Notes: generated from the sequence alone by a model not told the origin. Positions 1 to 10,100 are shown, counted from the first letter of the stretch. The stretch: 64,000 bases of DNA from RGIG3009 sp045541305 (GCA_045541305.1 JAZQIV010000176.1:1-64000), one strand, 5' to 3'. Program-made: numbers and translations.

Positions 1-2
1 AC

Positions 3-536
3 ATGGCTACGATCCGACTTATCGACAGTCACAGAAACGGGGAGGCGGTGCTGATGATCCCGATCGGCGAGGGCGAACTGACCTTCATTGATCGGGAGGA
101 GTATCCCGCACACGCGGCGGTGGATCCGCTGTACCGTGCCGCGATCCGTCGGTACCGTGATCAGATCCAACACGATCAACCGATTCAGGTGACTTGTGAC
201 GAATCGGTCCAGTATGCCATATACCGTGACGGCACGGCGTATGACGTGTATCTGCTGGCGGTGGATTGGTACGCGAAAGAATCGTATAACCGTCAGGCAA
301 CGCTAAACGGAACTGTCATCCGCTTTCCATTTGGCAGGGTGGTCAAAGCACGTGTTCAAGGAGACGTATTGGCGTATACAGATTGCGAAAATGCCGTTGT
401 GGTGTCCGTTTTAGAAGACGCGGTAGTGGTGCGCGGCTATGGCAGCGGAAACGTGACGATCGTAAAGGCAGGGGAGGAGACGACCTATCCTGTTTGCTTT
501 ACAAACGACAGTTGCGTGACAGTTGTTTACCAATAG
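3..536 (+). CDS. C-terminal part of an unrecognised, possibly glycosidase-like protein
   Basis: The reading frame is open to the first bases of the window, so the ATG at base 3 may be internal and the entry is probably partial. The 177 visible residues contain a stretch about an integrity-type GEGELTFIDREEYP segment, a central YDVYLLAVDWY strand and a beta-rich end (residues about 100-177). This order resembles the all-beta C-terminal regions that follow catalytic barrels in some glycoside hydrolases, but no catalytic motif is visible and the family is not recognised. There is no membrane segment. The gene ends at a bidirectional terminator and converges on the minus-strand hydrolase. Confidence 0.6.
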   Translation: MATIRLIDSHRNGEAVLMIPIGEGELTFIDREEYPAHAAVDPLYRAAIRRYRDQIQHDQPIQVTCDESVQYAIYRDGTAYDVYLLAVDWYAKESYNRQATLNGTVIRFPFGRVVKARVQGDVLAYTDCENAVVVSVLEDAVVVRGYGSGNVTIVKAGEETTYPVCFTNDSCVTVVYQ

Positions 537-540
537 TAAA

Positions 541-571
541 AATGAGCAGGGGGATTCCCTGCTCATTTTTT
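541..571. terminator. Bidirectional intrinsic terminator
   Basis: An 11-bp perfect stem (AATGAGCAGGG / CCCTGCTCATT) with a GGATT loop is followed by a T-run on the plus strand and preceded by an A-run. It can therefore end both the plus-strand gene before it and the minus-strand gene that stops at its right edge. Confidence 0.85.
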
Positions 572-1241
572 ATATATCGGCGATTACCAGATAGCCGCTT
601 TGATCGGGTAAGAATTTGCCATCGTGGCACAGCAACACCGTGTAACGTGCGTCACTGTACTGTTCGATGAACCGACGGCTTTTTTGGGGATTGCAGGAAG
701 CGCCTGTTGGGATGTGGCGGCGAAAGCACTCACGCGAATAACATTCATCGCCGGCAATGACGTAGACGGTACCTTCGCTTTGTATTTCCACAACGGATGA
801 TCCGGGACTGTGCCCACCCACTTCGACGATTTTTACACCATCGCATAACGTGTGCTCCTTTTCAAAGGTGGTGACGGGCATGCCCGCTGGGATATAGGGG
901 AGAGCTTCTTCTCGTTCCCGCTTGTGCACGTACGCGTGAGCTTTGGCGAAGGCGCCGATTGTTTGAATGTGATCGTGGTGAGCATGCGTCAGCACCACAT
1001 CGGTAATGTCATGCGGATGCAGCCCAATCATTTGCAGGATGGGAAGGACGCCGCAAAAATGCTCCATTTCCCAGCAATCCGGCATGGTGGTGCAGCCGGC
1101 ATCCACCAGTATCTTCCGATTTTCGGTTTCAATCAGATAAACGATAAACGAAATCGGGAGCATACCGTTGCCCGTCGCCCCCTCAAACACAACCGATTCC
1201 CATATTCTCGACTGGCCGTATTTGATTGCGGTTATTTTCAT
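570..1241 (-). CDS. MBL-fold metallo-hydrolase (lactonase-like)
   Basis: A 223-residue metallo-beta-lactamase-fold protein. The metal signature THAHHDH lies at residues 85-91 (H86, H88, D90, H91), with a downstream GGHSPGS histidine (H144), an AGDE aspartate (D165) and a C-terminal CHDGKF histidine. These complete the two-metal site typical of the N-acyl-homoserine-lactonase/glyoxalase II-like branch. No signal peptide is visible, so it should be cytoplasmic. The start is placed at the ATG at 1241 because AAAGGGA lies a few bases upstream; an in-frame start 11 codons further out lacks this. The substrate cannot be read from the sequence. It is transcribed away from the sugar locus from its own promoter. 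Confidence 0.85.
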   Translation of the reverse strand: MKITAIKYGQSRIWESVVFEGATGNGMLPISFIVYLIETENRKILVDAGCTTMPDCWEMEHFCGVLPILQMIGLHPHDITDVVLTHAHHDHIQTIGAFAKAHAYVHKREREEALPYIPAGMPVTTFEKEHTLCDGVKIVEVGGHSPGSSVVEIQSEGTVYVIAGDECYSRECFRRHIPTGASCNPQKSRRFIEQYSDARYTVLLCHDGKFLPDQSGYLVIADI

Positions 1242-1276
1242 GATAATTCCCTTTCGTAATAGGTTTGGTTGCACTT

Positions 1277-1305
1277 ATGATATACGACCATGCAGGAAAA
1301 GTCAA
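1277..1305 (-). promoter_or_regulatory. Sigma-A-type promoter of the MBL hydrolase gene
   Basis: Read on the minus strand, TTGACT is followed by a 17-base spacer and TATCAT. This predicts a transcript starting near 1270, about 30 bases before the SD-supported start codon. Confidence 0.65.
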
Positions 1306-1376
1306 ATGTTGCGGCATTGTTACTGTCACGGAAGAAAATGAATGTGCGAAAACGTGGTGAATTACACAAATTTAAC

Positions 1377-1405
1377 TTGACATAGCTTGACAATTGTGTT
1401 AAAAT
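1377..1405 (+). promoter_or_regulatory. Strong sigma-A promoter at the head of the sugar locus
   Basis: TTGACA, a 17-base spacer and TAAAAT form a near-consensus promoter with transcription expected to start near 1412. A second TTGACA begins ten bases downstream (1387) without a good -10. This is the only clear promoter seen before the long plus-strand gene run that begins at 1504. Confidence 0.75.
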
Positions 1406-1440
1406 TCCAGCATAGGGGAGCACCATTATTTTTTTGAGCA

Positions 1441-1460
1441 ATGTGTACACGTGTACACAT
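1441..1460. promoter_or_regulatory. Perfect 20-bp palindromic operator (LacI-family type)
   Basis: ATGTGTACACGTGTACACAT is a perfect 10+10 palindrome centred on CG, the usual symmetry of LacI/GalR-family operators. It lies about 30-48 bases downstream of the predicted transcription start and 44 bases before the GTG start, a road-block or repression position. A LacI-family regulator gene sits in the same gene run (10524-11552) and is the obvious candidate ligand; that pairing is inference. Confidence 0.65.
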
Positions 1461-1503
1461 CTAAAAATCCAAAATATTCCAGTTTTGTAAGGGGCGGATT
1501 TGT

Positions 1504-3261
1504 GTGTCAAGAAGAACGTTATCGTGCATGATGGTTTTCGCTATGTTATTGACGCTTTTGGTAGGATGCTCTAATACCCAAAAACCGGCGGATAACAGCA
1601 CAACAACCACAGTAGGCACAACGACTACTGTGACAAACAGTACCGGAACCACGGATGATACTACAACCGAGCAATTGCCTACGGATGGAACGACGGGGGG
1701 GACGACCACAACTGTCGACGATACGACCGTGACAACAACGACCACCACGGGGGAAGTGAACGATCCGTGGGCACCGCGCAAAGTGGTTACGCCGTCTAAC
1801 GGTGATCTGACCGATACGTTAATGCCCAAATTCACGTGGAAAGATGTGAACGGTGCCAAATCGTATACGATCAAGGTAGAAGCCGCCCAAAACGGCAGCT
1901 ATACGCCTGTGTTTACAAAGTCCGGCTTGAAGGATACCGAGTATGTTCATTCGGCTCCGCTTGCGTATGATACGACGTATCGGTATACCGTTTTGTACAA
2001 CAACGGCTCTAAAGAAGTCGTAATGGATAATTTCCCGGTAACGTTCTATACAATGATTGATTCCAAAAACCACCCGGCGAATAAAGGCCGTGACTATACG
2101 GTGGACGGGAAGGTCTCGGAAGAGGTTTTGAAGAATTATTTATCCCGTTCTATCATTTTTGAAGGCGTTATTGCGAATTTCCCACAGGAGTTTCAAACGA
2201 ATCTGCGTAAGCTGCTCCAATCGGGAGCTAAATACATAGCGCGTTCGGCCGGTTCGTGGTTGCCGAGCTCCAGCGAGGAAGCGAATTTTAACAAATACCA
2301 TGATTTTATCGAGCAGGCTCACAAAATTGATCCGGAAATGGTGTTTGAATTTTGTGTGTTTGAATGTGTTTCCCGCGGTGGCGTGGAGAGCATCATGATC
2401 CCCGAATGGGTGTTTGAGGCCTTTGGGAAAACGCCGGAGTTCCGAAGCTTTAATATGGAGTACATGCGCTATCCCAGCGGGAAATATGTGGGAGAGTACG
2501 GCATGGGTACGTGTAATGTTGACATCACCCGTACCGAAACGCAGATGTTCTACTATTACCGCGCCTGCCGTGCGATCGATGCCGGCTTTGAGGGAATCCA
2601 TTGGGGCGCGATGGAATTGTCCGCCGAGCAGGACGACAATTATGCTTGCTGGACCAAAGTGGTGAACATGGTGCGTGAGTATGCGAAGAAGCATGCGCGA
2701 CGTGGATTTGTGTTCAACAACGCGCACACGTGCGGCATATTGGGCTCGGATAACATGTTGGTGTTTGATTTCCATTGCAAACCGAGCCGCATACATCCGA
2801 CCGCGGATTCTGTGAATCACGTTTCAAGTGAAAGTAATCCGCAGAAAGGTAAGTTGTCGGCGGTTCCTCCCGGCATTCCGGATGATCAGCAGCACTTAAT
2901 CATCTATAAAAAGAGCTTAGGCGGTAAGACCCACAGCGGATGGACCTGCAAGAGCTTGCCGTATTTTGTGGAATTGGACAACTGGGGCGGCGCGCATGAG
3001 CAATACCAGGATACGGTAGATTATGCGTATTGGCCGTGGGGCTATGATGAGATCAGTTGGTTTGCTAATCAGCCGTTGTCTTATCAGAAGCAATGGATTG
3101 CGTATGCTTATCAGCAAGCTCAAAAAATCGACCCGCAATGCTTTTTCGAGATGCCTGGCGGTCGTACTTCCTGGTTGAACACGAAGAAGGATATGGGATA
3201 TTTCTCCGCTTCGGATGAGTTGCTCCAGACCTATCGCGACGTATGGGTGCAGAATAAATAA
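1504..3261 (+). CDS. Thr-rich lipoprotein with FnIII-like domain and unknown barrel-like domain
   Basis: Residues 1-22 form a lipoprotein signal ending in LLVGC (C22). A Thr-rich linker (about 24-90) precedes a fibronectin-III-like segment (about 95-185) and a roughly 390-residue domain. That domain has conserved blocks also found in the next gene: ARSAGSW, FEFCVFE, DITRTETQMFYYYRACR, GFEGIHWG, DFHCKP and YWPWGYDEISWF. The alternating strand/helix pattern and carboxylate-rich strand ends suggest a TIM-barrel glycosidase-like fold, but I do not recognise a named family. GTG at 1504 is chosen because AAGGGGCGG lies seven bases upstream. It is first in the run behind the promoter and palindrome, so it should be tightly controlled and displayed on the outer face of the membrane. 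Confidence 0.8.
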   Translation: MSRRTLSCMMVFAMLLTLLVGCSNTQKPADNSTTTTVGTTTTVTNSTGTTDDTTTEQLPTDGTTGGTTTTVDDTTVTTTTTTGEVNDPWAPRKVVTPSNGDLTDTLMPKFTWKDVNGAKSYTIKVEAAQNGSYTPVFTKSGLKDTEYVHSAPLAYDTTYRYTVLYNNGSKEVVMDNFPVTFYTMIDSKNHPANKGRDYTVDGKVSEEVLKNYLSRSIIFEGVIANFPQEFQTNLRKLLQSGAKYIARSAGSWLPSSSEEANFNKYHDFIEQAHKIDPEMVFEFCVFECVSRGGVESIMIPEWVFEAFGKTPEFRSFNMEYMRYPSGKYVGEYGMGTCNVDITRTETQMFYYYRACRAIDAGFEGIHWGAMELSAEQDDNYACWTKVVNMVREYAKKHARRGFVFNNAHTCGILGSDNMLVFDFHCKPSRIHPTADSVNHVSSESNPQKGKLSAVPPGIPDDQQHLIIYKKSLGGKTHSGWTCKSLPYFVELDNWGGAHEQYQDTVDYAYWPWGYDEISWFANQPLSYQKQWIAYAYQQAQKIDPQCFFEMPGGRTSWLNTKKDMGYFSASDELLQTYRDVWVQNK

Positions 3262-3296
3262 GTATCGAACGAAACCGAGCGAAGGAGAAAAACGGT

Positions 3297-4562
3297 ATGG
3301 ATTTTGTATTTCAATGCGAAAGCATCCGCACACATCCCGCCAACAGCGGACGTGATTTCACGGTAAACGGTCGTATTGAGGAACAAGCACTGAAAAATTA
3401 TCTTTCCCGCTCCGTGGTTGTGGAATCGCTGACGGCGAGGGATGATTTCACGGGGTGGATGAATACGCTGTTTGCTGCAGGAGCGAAATATCTTGCGCGG
3501 TCGGCGGGGGCTTGGCACCCAAGCGCGGTGGAAGAAGCAAGGTTTGAGATGTATGCCCAACGGATTGAAGCCGTGCACACGGTGGATCCTGATATGATCT
3601 TTGAATTTTGTATTTTTGAATGTGTTTCCGAAGAGGGCGTTGGTGGTATTGCCATTCCCGATTGGGTGTTTCAGGCATTTGGCTTACCTGCCGAAGAGCG
3701 AAACTTTGATATGCACCGTATGACGTTTAAAGACGGCGCACACGTCGGGGACTACGGAGCGAAAACCTGCAATCCGGATATTACCCGCACGGAAACACAG
3801 ATGTTTTATTACTACCGTGCGTGCCGCTTGATTGATGTTGGCTTTGAAGGTATTCACTGGGGGTCGATGCATATTACCGGCGAACGTGATAAAGAAAACG
3901 GTTACGCCGATTGGACCAAAGTGGTAAACATGGTGCGTGAGTACGCAAAGCTGCATGCACGCAGAGGGTTTGTGCTCCATAACGCTCACACGGTCGGCAT
4001 TATGGGAGCAGACGGCAAGCTGCTGTTTGATTTTCATTGCAAGCCGACACGCGTTTATCCGCCGGCCAGTGCATCCGATCATATCCCAACGGAGAGCGAG
4101 CCACAGGAGGGGGTTATTTCGTTGACACCCCCGCTTCCGTTGCAAAACAAATACCTGTTCGGCAGAAGCCTCGGCGGCATGACACACAGCGGGTGGTCCT
4201 GCGAACGGTTACCGTATTTTTTGGAATTGGATAACTGGGGCGGTGTTCACCGCCAATATCAGGATACAACCGAATATCCCTATTGGCCGTGGGGGTATGA
4301 CGAGATCAGTTGGTTTGTGCGCCAACCGCTTTGGTATCAACAGAAGTGGCTGGTATATGCTTACCAAACCATACACGAATTGGATTCACAGGCATTTTTC
4401 GAGATGCCGGGTATTCGTACGGCGTATCTTGCTGAACAGGATGCCGTGTCTACGTTTTACGCCTGTCCCGACCTGTGGGACACCATTGGTGAGGTATGGG
4501 CGGCACATCACACGTCAGAACATCCCGAAGGATCGGTTGAACAGATCGGAGGGGTTGAATGA
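3297..4562 (+). CDS. Cytoplasmic paralogue of the preceding lipoprotein domain
   Basis: These 421 residues correspond to the C-terminal domain of the upstream lipoprotein, beginning at the shared THPAN-GRDFTV block. They keep the DITRTETQMFYYYRACR, GFEGIHWG, FHCKP, LELDNWGG and YWPWGYDEISWF motifs. There is no signal peptide, lipobox, Thr linker or FnIII-like part, so the protein is predicted to be cytoplasmic. GAAGGAG lies at good spacing before the ATG. Two family members, one outside and one inside the membrane, suggest two steps on the same substrate. The function is unknown; a carbohydrate-active role is inferred only from context. Confidence 0.8.
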   Translation: MDFVFQCESIRTHPANSGRDFTVNGRIEEQALKNYLSRSVVVESLTARDDFTGWMNTLFAAGAKYLARSAGAWHPSAVEEARFEMYAQRIEAVHTVDPDMIFEFCIFECVSEEGVGGIAIPDWVFQAFGLPAEERNFDMHRMTFKDGAHVGDYGAKTCNPDITRTETQMFYYYRACRLIDVGFEGIHWGSMHITGERDKENGYADWTKVVNMVREYAKLHARRGFVLHNAHTVGIMGADGKLLFDFHCKPTRVYPPASASDHIPTESEPQEGVISLTPPLPLQNKYLFGRSLGGMTHSGWSCERLPYFLELDNWGGVHRQYQDTTEYPYWPWGYDEISWFVRQPLWYQQKWLVYAYQTIHELDSQAFFEMPGIRTAYLAEQDAVSTFYACPDLWDTIGEVWAAHHTSEHPEGSVEQIGGVE

Positions 4563-4627
4563 AATATATCGCAGTTCCTTGTTATTCCCAAGTACAAAAA
4601 CAACACTTTTTCAAGGAGGCACACACA

Positions 4628-6505
4628 ATGATGAAGCAAATTTCCCGCAAAACAATTTCTTTGATGTTGGTGGTTGCCATGCTGTTGGTGGCAGTCCCGA
4701 GTGCGATGGTCGTGTCGGCGGACACAACCGCAAAAACCACGGTGCATATGCCGTCGGTTTTGAACAATGCGACGAACGGTATTGATACGTTCAAGAACAT
4801 GGATCTTATGTCGGATTATGCCGGACGTAAAGAGCAGTATACCGTCGCTAAAAGCGATGCCAGCCAGGATCCGGACGGTTCGGAAATGATCTTTCTGTCC
4901 GCCACGGCTTACAGTGATATTTTGACCGGGATGACCGGCGAAAGCTATCGCGATTTTTATGGCACTGCCGGTCCTTGGTTTGCCTGGAACGTATACGGTG
5001 GTTCCACCATCACGTTTTTAGGCAGATTGAGCAAAAACGCTCTTTACCAGAATTTAGACAATTGCATGAACAATGAGAACACCTTTAAGTTTCAGTATTG
5101 GGTAAACGGCAGTACACAAGGATGGATGACCGTTACTTCGGGTGTTACGCTCCAGCGTATCAGCAGCCAAACCGATATTAATAATCTGAAAGATACGATT
5201 CCCGGAATTGATAACGAATTCCGCGGTACTGCCGGTACCACCAGACGTAATAACGATTTTAACAACTATGCGTTTGTTCTCAGCACATTTACATTGCCGG
5301 CGGAGGCTTGCGCAGTGCGTGTGGTGTTCCCGTGTATCGATAAAATGTTGTCAAATAACGGAAACGGTTATTTTTCCACCGGTTTGATGATGCGTGCTAC
5401 CGGTGGTCAAGAGGCTGCTCCGACGGCATTTGAGGTGGATACTGCTTTGGGTGCTGACTTGAACAACGCAGCCGTGGCGGATTATTTGGGCGTGGGTGCT
5501 GTGTCCGGTGCTATTACCAGAAACGAGACGGCACCGGCCGCAGGAGAAGCGGCCAAAACATCCGCTTATGTTACCTATGAGGTGAAAGGCGGTTCGCCTT
5601 TTGTGGTAAAAGGTCAGCTTACACCGTACGCAAGACGTTTTAATTTAAAATTTGAACTTTCTTGGTCTTCGGATAACCAGAATTTTCAACCGTTGTATCC
5701 GCGTTACAGCTATGCCTATAACGCCGGTAGTAACAAGTATATTTTGACGGCTGCTTTGGCGGATATTCCGTACAATGCACGGTATATTCGTGTGAAAAAC
5801 CCTGTGGATTATAACAACCTGGGTATGACGCTGCCCGGCAATACGACCAAAACGTATGACTATACCTTGTGGGATACGCTTGGTATCATTGGTGTCTATT
5901 TCGATTCGGTAGACCATGCGAATAAACCTCAGATGCAGGGTGCTACGATCAGCACCGACGGTCAGGCAAAGCTTCGCTTCATGACCGAGCAGGGTATTGG
6001 TTTGCCGGAGGGCGCAAAGGTGGTTTCTTACGGTACGGTCATGATGCCGAACCAGTATATGGATCCTGCGAAGAAAGCGTATAAGCACGACGCTGCCTTG
6101 ACGGTCGGCAACCCGTATGTGGCGACAGCGCGTGAAACAAGCGATACCTTGCCCGAAACGTGGGTAGCGCGTTTGTCCAACTCCGAGGCGTATTTGGGCG
6201 TGAAGATCGCGGCTCGTTCCTTTGTGGAGTACACGCTGGACGGTGGTGCGACTACGCAGATTATCTATGGTAATACGCATGTGCGTGCGGTGTATCAGAT
6301 CTCGTATGCGATGGCCACCGCTATTGTGGGCAAGAAAACCGAGATTGAAGACGGCGGAGTAGCGATCAACTGGACTGTGGCCGTTCCCAACACCACTGAA
6401 GAGGCGGCTGTTGCCTCCCTTGCTGCAGCAGACGTTCACACGTTCATTTTAGGTAATGTGGCGGCAGTGTCGTATTATGTCGAGCATTTCCAGAGTCAAT
6501 CCTGA
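4628..6505 (+). CDS. Secreted multidomain surface protein
   Basis: The protein has 625 residues. The start at 4628 follows AAGGAGG and opens a typical signal peptide (MMKQISRK then a hydrophobic run ending near VVSA). A longer frame from 4559 would bury that signal and has no SD. The first domain (about 30-260) is related to the four repeats of the protein encoded at 7133, with DLMSDYAGR, PWFAWNV and a VRVVFP strand. The second (about 270-440) matches that protein's C-terminal discoidin-like domain (YVTYEVKGGSPF, LSWSSDNQNF). The third (about 445-600) matches the C-terminus of the surface protein at 42839. No catalytic motif is seen, so a binding role at the cell surface is likely. Confidence 0.75.
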   Translation: MMKQISRKTISLMLVVAMLLVAVPSAMVVSADTTAKTTVHMPSVLNNATNGIDTFKNMDLMSDYAGRKEQYTVAKSDASQDPDGSEMIFLSATAYSDILTGMTGESYRDFYGTAGPWFAWNVYGGSTITFLGRLSKNALYQNLDNCMNNENTFKFQYWVNGSTQGWMTVTSGVTLQRISSQTDINNLKDTIPGIDNEFRGTAGTTRRNNDFNNYAFVLSTFTLPAEACAVRVVFPCIDKMLSNNGNGYFSTGLMMRATGGQEAAPTAFEVDTALGADLNNAAVADYLGVGAVSGAITRNETAPAAGEAAKTSAYVTYEVKGGSPFVVKGQLTPYARRFNLKFELSWSSDNQNFQPLYPRYSYAYNAGSNKYILTAALADIPYNARYIRVKNPVDYNNLGMTLPGNTTKTYDYTLWDTLGIIGVYFDSVDHANKPQMQGATISTDGQAKLRFMTEQGIGLPEGAKVVSYGTVMMPNQYMDPAKKAYKHDAALTVGNPYVATARETSDTLPETWVARLSNSEAYLGVKIAARSFVEYTLDGGATTQIIYGNTHVRAVYQISYAMATAIVGKKTEIEDGGVAINWTVAVPNTTEEAAVASLAAADVHTFILGNVAAVSYYVEHFQSQS

Positions 6506-6534
6506 TTAAGCGATATTTGAGAAAGGATGCGAAC

Positions 6535-6666
6535 ATGATGAAAAAACGTTACACAACGCCGCTCATGGATGTCGTGTGTGAACAGGTGAAAGAGTTCTTT
6601 ACCACCAGCGATTTGGTCACGGACGGAAGCTGGGATAACAGTGATTTGGAAAATGATTACAACTGA
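6535..6666 (+). CDS. Tiny conserved-type peptide (MKKxYxxP family-like)
   Basis: A 43-codon frame preceded by GAAAGGA encodes MMKKRYTTPLMDVVCEQ and then an acidic, Asp/Asn-rich tail. The pattern Met-Lys-Lys-x-Tyr-x-x-Pro followed by a short hydrophobic stretch, a Thr/Ser patch and an acidic end is shared with the 42-residue peptide at 44406, which sits in the same relative position. Similar short hypothetical proteins are common in Clostridia. There is no signal peptide or transmembrane run. Its end overlaps the start of the next gene, suggesting translational coupling. The function is unknown. Confidence 0.6.
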   Translation: MMKKRYTTPLMDVVCEQVKEFFTTSDLVTDGSWDNSDLENDYN

Positions 6667-7093
6667 TTGTCCGAAAAAAGCGGCCACTTTATTGTTGATT
6701 GTGGCAGTTGTCATCCTTGCATGTAGCGGGTGCGCGCCCGTTCATATCACGGATACGCCCACTTCCACCATAACCACTACCACTGCGGATTTGGTTCTGG
6801 ACGCAGGCGATCAATGGACAGATTTGGAGCAGGATGCTTTTGAAGAGGAAGATGGTATCGGGGGAGAGAGCCGGACGGTTGCCCCTGATACCACAACCGC
6901 TGCCAACAGCACTGCGGCAGGAACGCAGGTCACAACAAGCAGCGTGACAAGTGGTAAAACTTCGACTGTTGGATCAGGTTCACAAACTGGTACGGTGAAA
7001 ACCGATACAACAAATTCGGTGAGTCAAAATACAACGTCCAAGGACGTAACAACGACTACGGTCGATCGCGAGTATATGCCCGGTGTTTGGTGA
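6653..7093 (+). CDS. Small Thr/Ser-rich lipoprotein
   Basis: The protein has 146 residues. After a short polar start, a hydrophobic run ends in ACSGC, a lipobox-like cysteine context. The rest is low-complexity, rich in Thr, Ser and Asp, with no recognisable domain, like an extended stalk on the outer membrane face. The ATG at 6653 lies inside the end of the preceding peptide gene. SD support is weak, so coupled translation or the in-frame GTG at 6641 is possible. A similar but shorter lipoprotein follows the second tiny peptide at 44595. Confidence 0.65.
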   Translation: MITTDCPKKAATLLLIVAVVILACSGCAPVHITDTPTSTITTTTADLVLDAGDQWTDLEQDAFEEEDGIGGESRTVAPDTTTAANSTAAGTQVTTSSVTSGKTSTVGSGSQTGTVKTDTTNSVSQNTTSKDVTTTTVDREYMPGVW

Positions 7094-7132
7094 TCTTTGT
7101 GACATGCCGCCAATCAACGGTAAGGGGAGAAA

Positions 7133-10100
7133 ATGATGAACATGCCGATTCACAATTTTGAACGCAGATTGTGTTCGATTCTGGCCGTGTGCTGTTTGCT
7201 CACAGTCATGGTATTGCCATGTCTGTTAGTCGGTGCGCAGGAGCCGGAGTATGTTACGCAGGATGTGGCTGCGCTGGAAGGGACCGATACCCTTGCCAAT
7301 GCGAGCAAAATGTCCGGTTATGCGGGAAAAATCGCGCAGTATCAGTTTGAACACAGCGGAAATGCTGTTCGTATGCACTATGCATGGAATGTTGCGGGTA
7401 CGATGACACCGAGCTATTACGGCGATTTGTTGGCGCCGTGGATGTCCTGGAAAATCGCGAACGGTGCCAACATCGAGTTTTTAGGTCTGTTCCATAAGGA
7501 CGTCCCCGGCATTACGACAGAAATCGGCTTTGCCAATGCGGACAATCATTTCCGTTTTCAGACGTCTGTTGATGGGCAAACTTGGACGGATATGGGTTCC
7601 GTGACGATTGATAAGATCGTGAACGAAACCGAAGCAACCGCCAAAAACGTGCGGGATGAATTCCGCGATGTCGATTTGACGGGTAACTGGGTAGGCGCTC
7701 TGTATACTTTCACGGCACCTGCCACAGCAACAGCAGTACGTGTAGTGTTCCCCAAGGGGTTGACCGAGCTTTCGCTCAGCAGCGGCAATCATTGGTTGGT
7801 AAACGCCATGATGATGCGCACAAGCGGAGGCGGAACGCCGCCTCCCACACCGCCCGTGCAGCCTGAGTTTGTGACACAGGATGTTCCGGCGTTAGAGGGA
7901 ACGGATACCCTTGCCAATGTGAGCAAAATGTCCGGTTATGCGGGAAAAATTGCGCAATATCAGTTTGAACACAGCGGAAACACCGTCCGCATGCACTATG
8001 CGTGGAATGTTACGGGCACGATTACGCCGAGCTATTACGGCGAGTTGTTGGCACCGTGGATGTCCTGGAATATCACGAGTGGTAACAAAATCGAGTTTTT
8101 AGGTTTGTTCCACAAGGATGTTCCCGGCATTACAACCGAAATCGGCTTTGCCAATGCAGATAATCATTTCCGCATCCAGACATCTGTTGACGGTCAAACT
8201 TGGACCGATGTGGAGGCAAGTGATTTAACCATCGATAAGATCGTGAACGAAACCGAGGCAACCGCCAAAAATGTGCGGGACGAATTTCGCGATGCCGATC
8301 TCACAGGTAACTGGGTTGGCGCTCTGTACAGCTTCACGGCACCTGCCACAGCAACAGCCGTGCGTGTGGTGTTCCCGAAGGGGTTGACCGAGCTTTCGCT
8401 TCAAAACGGCAATCACTGGTTGGTGAACGCCATGATGATGCGTGCTACCGCGATGGATGATGACGATGATGGACCGGGACCTGTTACCGAATTGGATCAC
8501 GTGGTGCAGGATGCGGCCGCGTTGGATGGCACCGATACCATCAAGAATCTTAGCAAAGTATATAGTTACGTAGGTGCACCTCAACAGTATCAGTTTGAGC
8601 ACGACGGCAATGCCGTTCGTATGCACTATTCGTGGAATGTGGCCGGTACGCTCACACCGGCTCACTACGGCGAGCTGGCTGCACCGTGGCTGGTATGGAA
8701 GATCAACGCCGGTGCCAAAGTTGAGTTTTTGGGATTGTTCCACAAAGACGTTCCCGGTATTATGACCGACATTGGTTTTGCAAATGCGGATAATCACTTC
8801 CGTTTTCAAACCTCTGTTGATGGTCAAACATGGGTAGATATGGGTTCTGTAACGATCGATAAGATCGTGGACGAAACCACGGCCACCGCTAAAAACGTAC
8901 GAGACGAATTCCGTGATGCCGATCTGACGGGTAATTGGATTGGTGCGTTGTATACCTTTACGGCACCCGAAACCGCCATCGCGGTGCGTGTTGTGTTTCC
9001 GAAAGGGCTTACGGAATTATCGCTTCAAAACGGCAATCACTGGCTGGTCAACGCCATGATGATACGTACCGAAGGCGGTGTTGTCGATAACACCGCTCCC
9101 GAGCAGGTTGGCATCGTGCTGCCGAAAGACGGCGATCCCAATAAGGTAACGCTGGATACCAATGTTTTGAGCGGCACGGATTCCATTGAGAATTTTGATA
9201 AGATGTCGGATTGGGCAGGCAAGGGTTTGCACTATCAGTTTGAACACAGCGGCGATATTTCCCGTTTGCATTATTCATGGAACATCGCCGGAACGATCTT
9301 GCCGGAATACTACGGCGAGCTGGCGGCACCGTGGTTGTCGTGGAATGTGAACACCGGGGCGGATGTCCAATTCTTAGGGTTATTGCATAAAAATGTGCCG
9401 GATATCATGACGGACGCCGGCTTTGCAAATGCGGATAATCACTTCCGTTTCCAATCATCTGCAGACGGGAAAACCTGGGTTACGCTTGACAAGTCAGCTG
9501 TGACCATCAATAAGATCACGACCGCTGCCGAAGCGTCTCAGCACAAGGTTCTCAATGAGTTCCGCGAAGGTGATTTGAACGGCAATTGGGTAGGTGTGCT
9601 GTATTCTTTCACGCTTCCCCAAAACCATACCGCTGTGCGCGTGATGTTCCCGAAGGGATTGACCGAACTTTCTTTGAAGCGGGATAACCATTGGCTGGTC
9701 AGTGCCATGATGTTCCGCTCCACAGGCGGTACGGCACCGACGCCGATCCAAACCGATAAAGAATTATTCGGTGCTGATTTAATTGATCTGGAATCGATTT
9801 ACGTGGCAGACAGTCAATGCATGGCGCTCGGATACATCAACGAGGTTGACCACTTATGCATGGACTTTGAAAACATGCCGGAGGAAGAGGGCGCACCGGT
9901 ATTCGAATCGACGTATGTCACCTACCGTGTGAAACCTGGTTCTTCTTTCGGTGTGCGCGGCGTTCTCGGCGATAGCGGGCGAGCCATCTCAATGCGGCTT
10001 CGCTTGTATTGGTCTGCGGACAACCGTTCCTTTACGCCCTTAGATGCCGACACTGTCTTTGTGTCTGAAAGCGGGCTGGGTGCCAACCGTTATGATTTCA

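Noticed and set aside
2140..2820. Long minus-strand frame opposite the lipoprotein gene
   Set aside because: It is the shadow of the conserved plus-strand domain, which has a paralogue, signal peptide and SD. The minus frame has none of these.
6535..6666. RiPP precursor peptide
   Set aside because: There is no modification enzyme, protease or exporter gene nearby, and the Cys/Ser/Thr pattern is not a recognised core. It is kept as a peptide of unknown role.
7246..9726. CRISPR-like or satellite repeat
   Set aside because: The repeats are about 0.6 kb, in frame, and encode protein domains. No short regularly spaced repeats were seen anywhere in the window.
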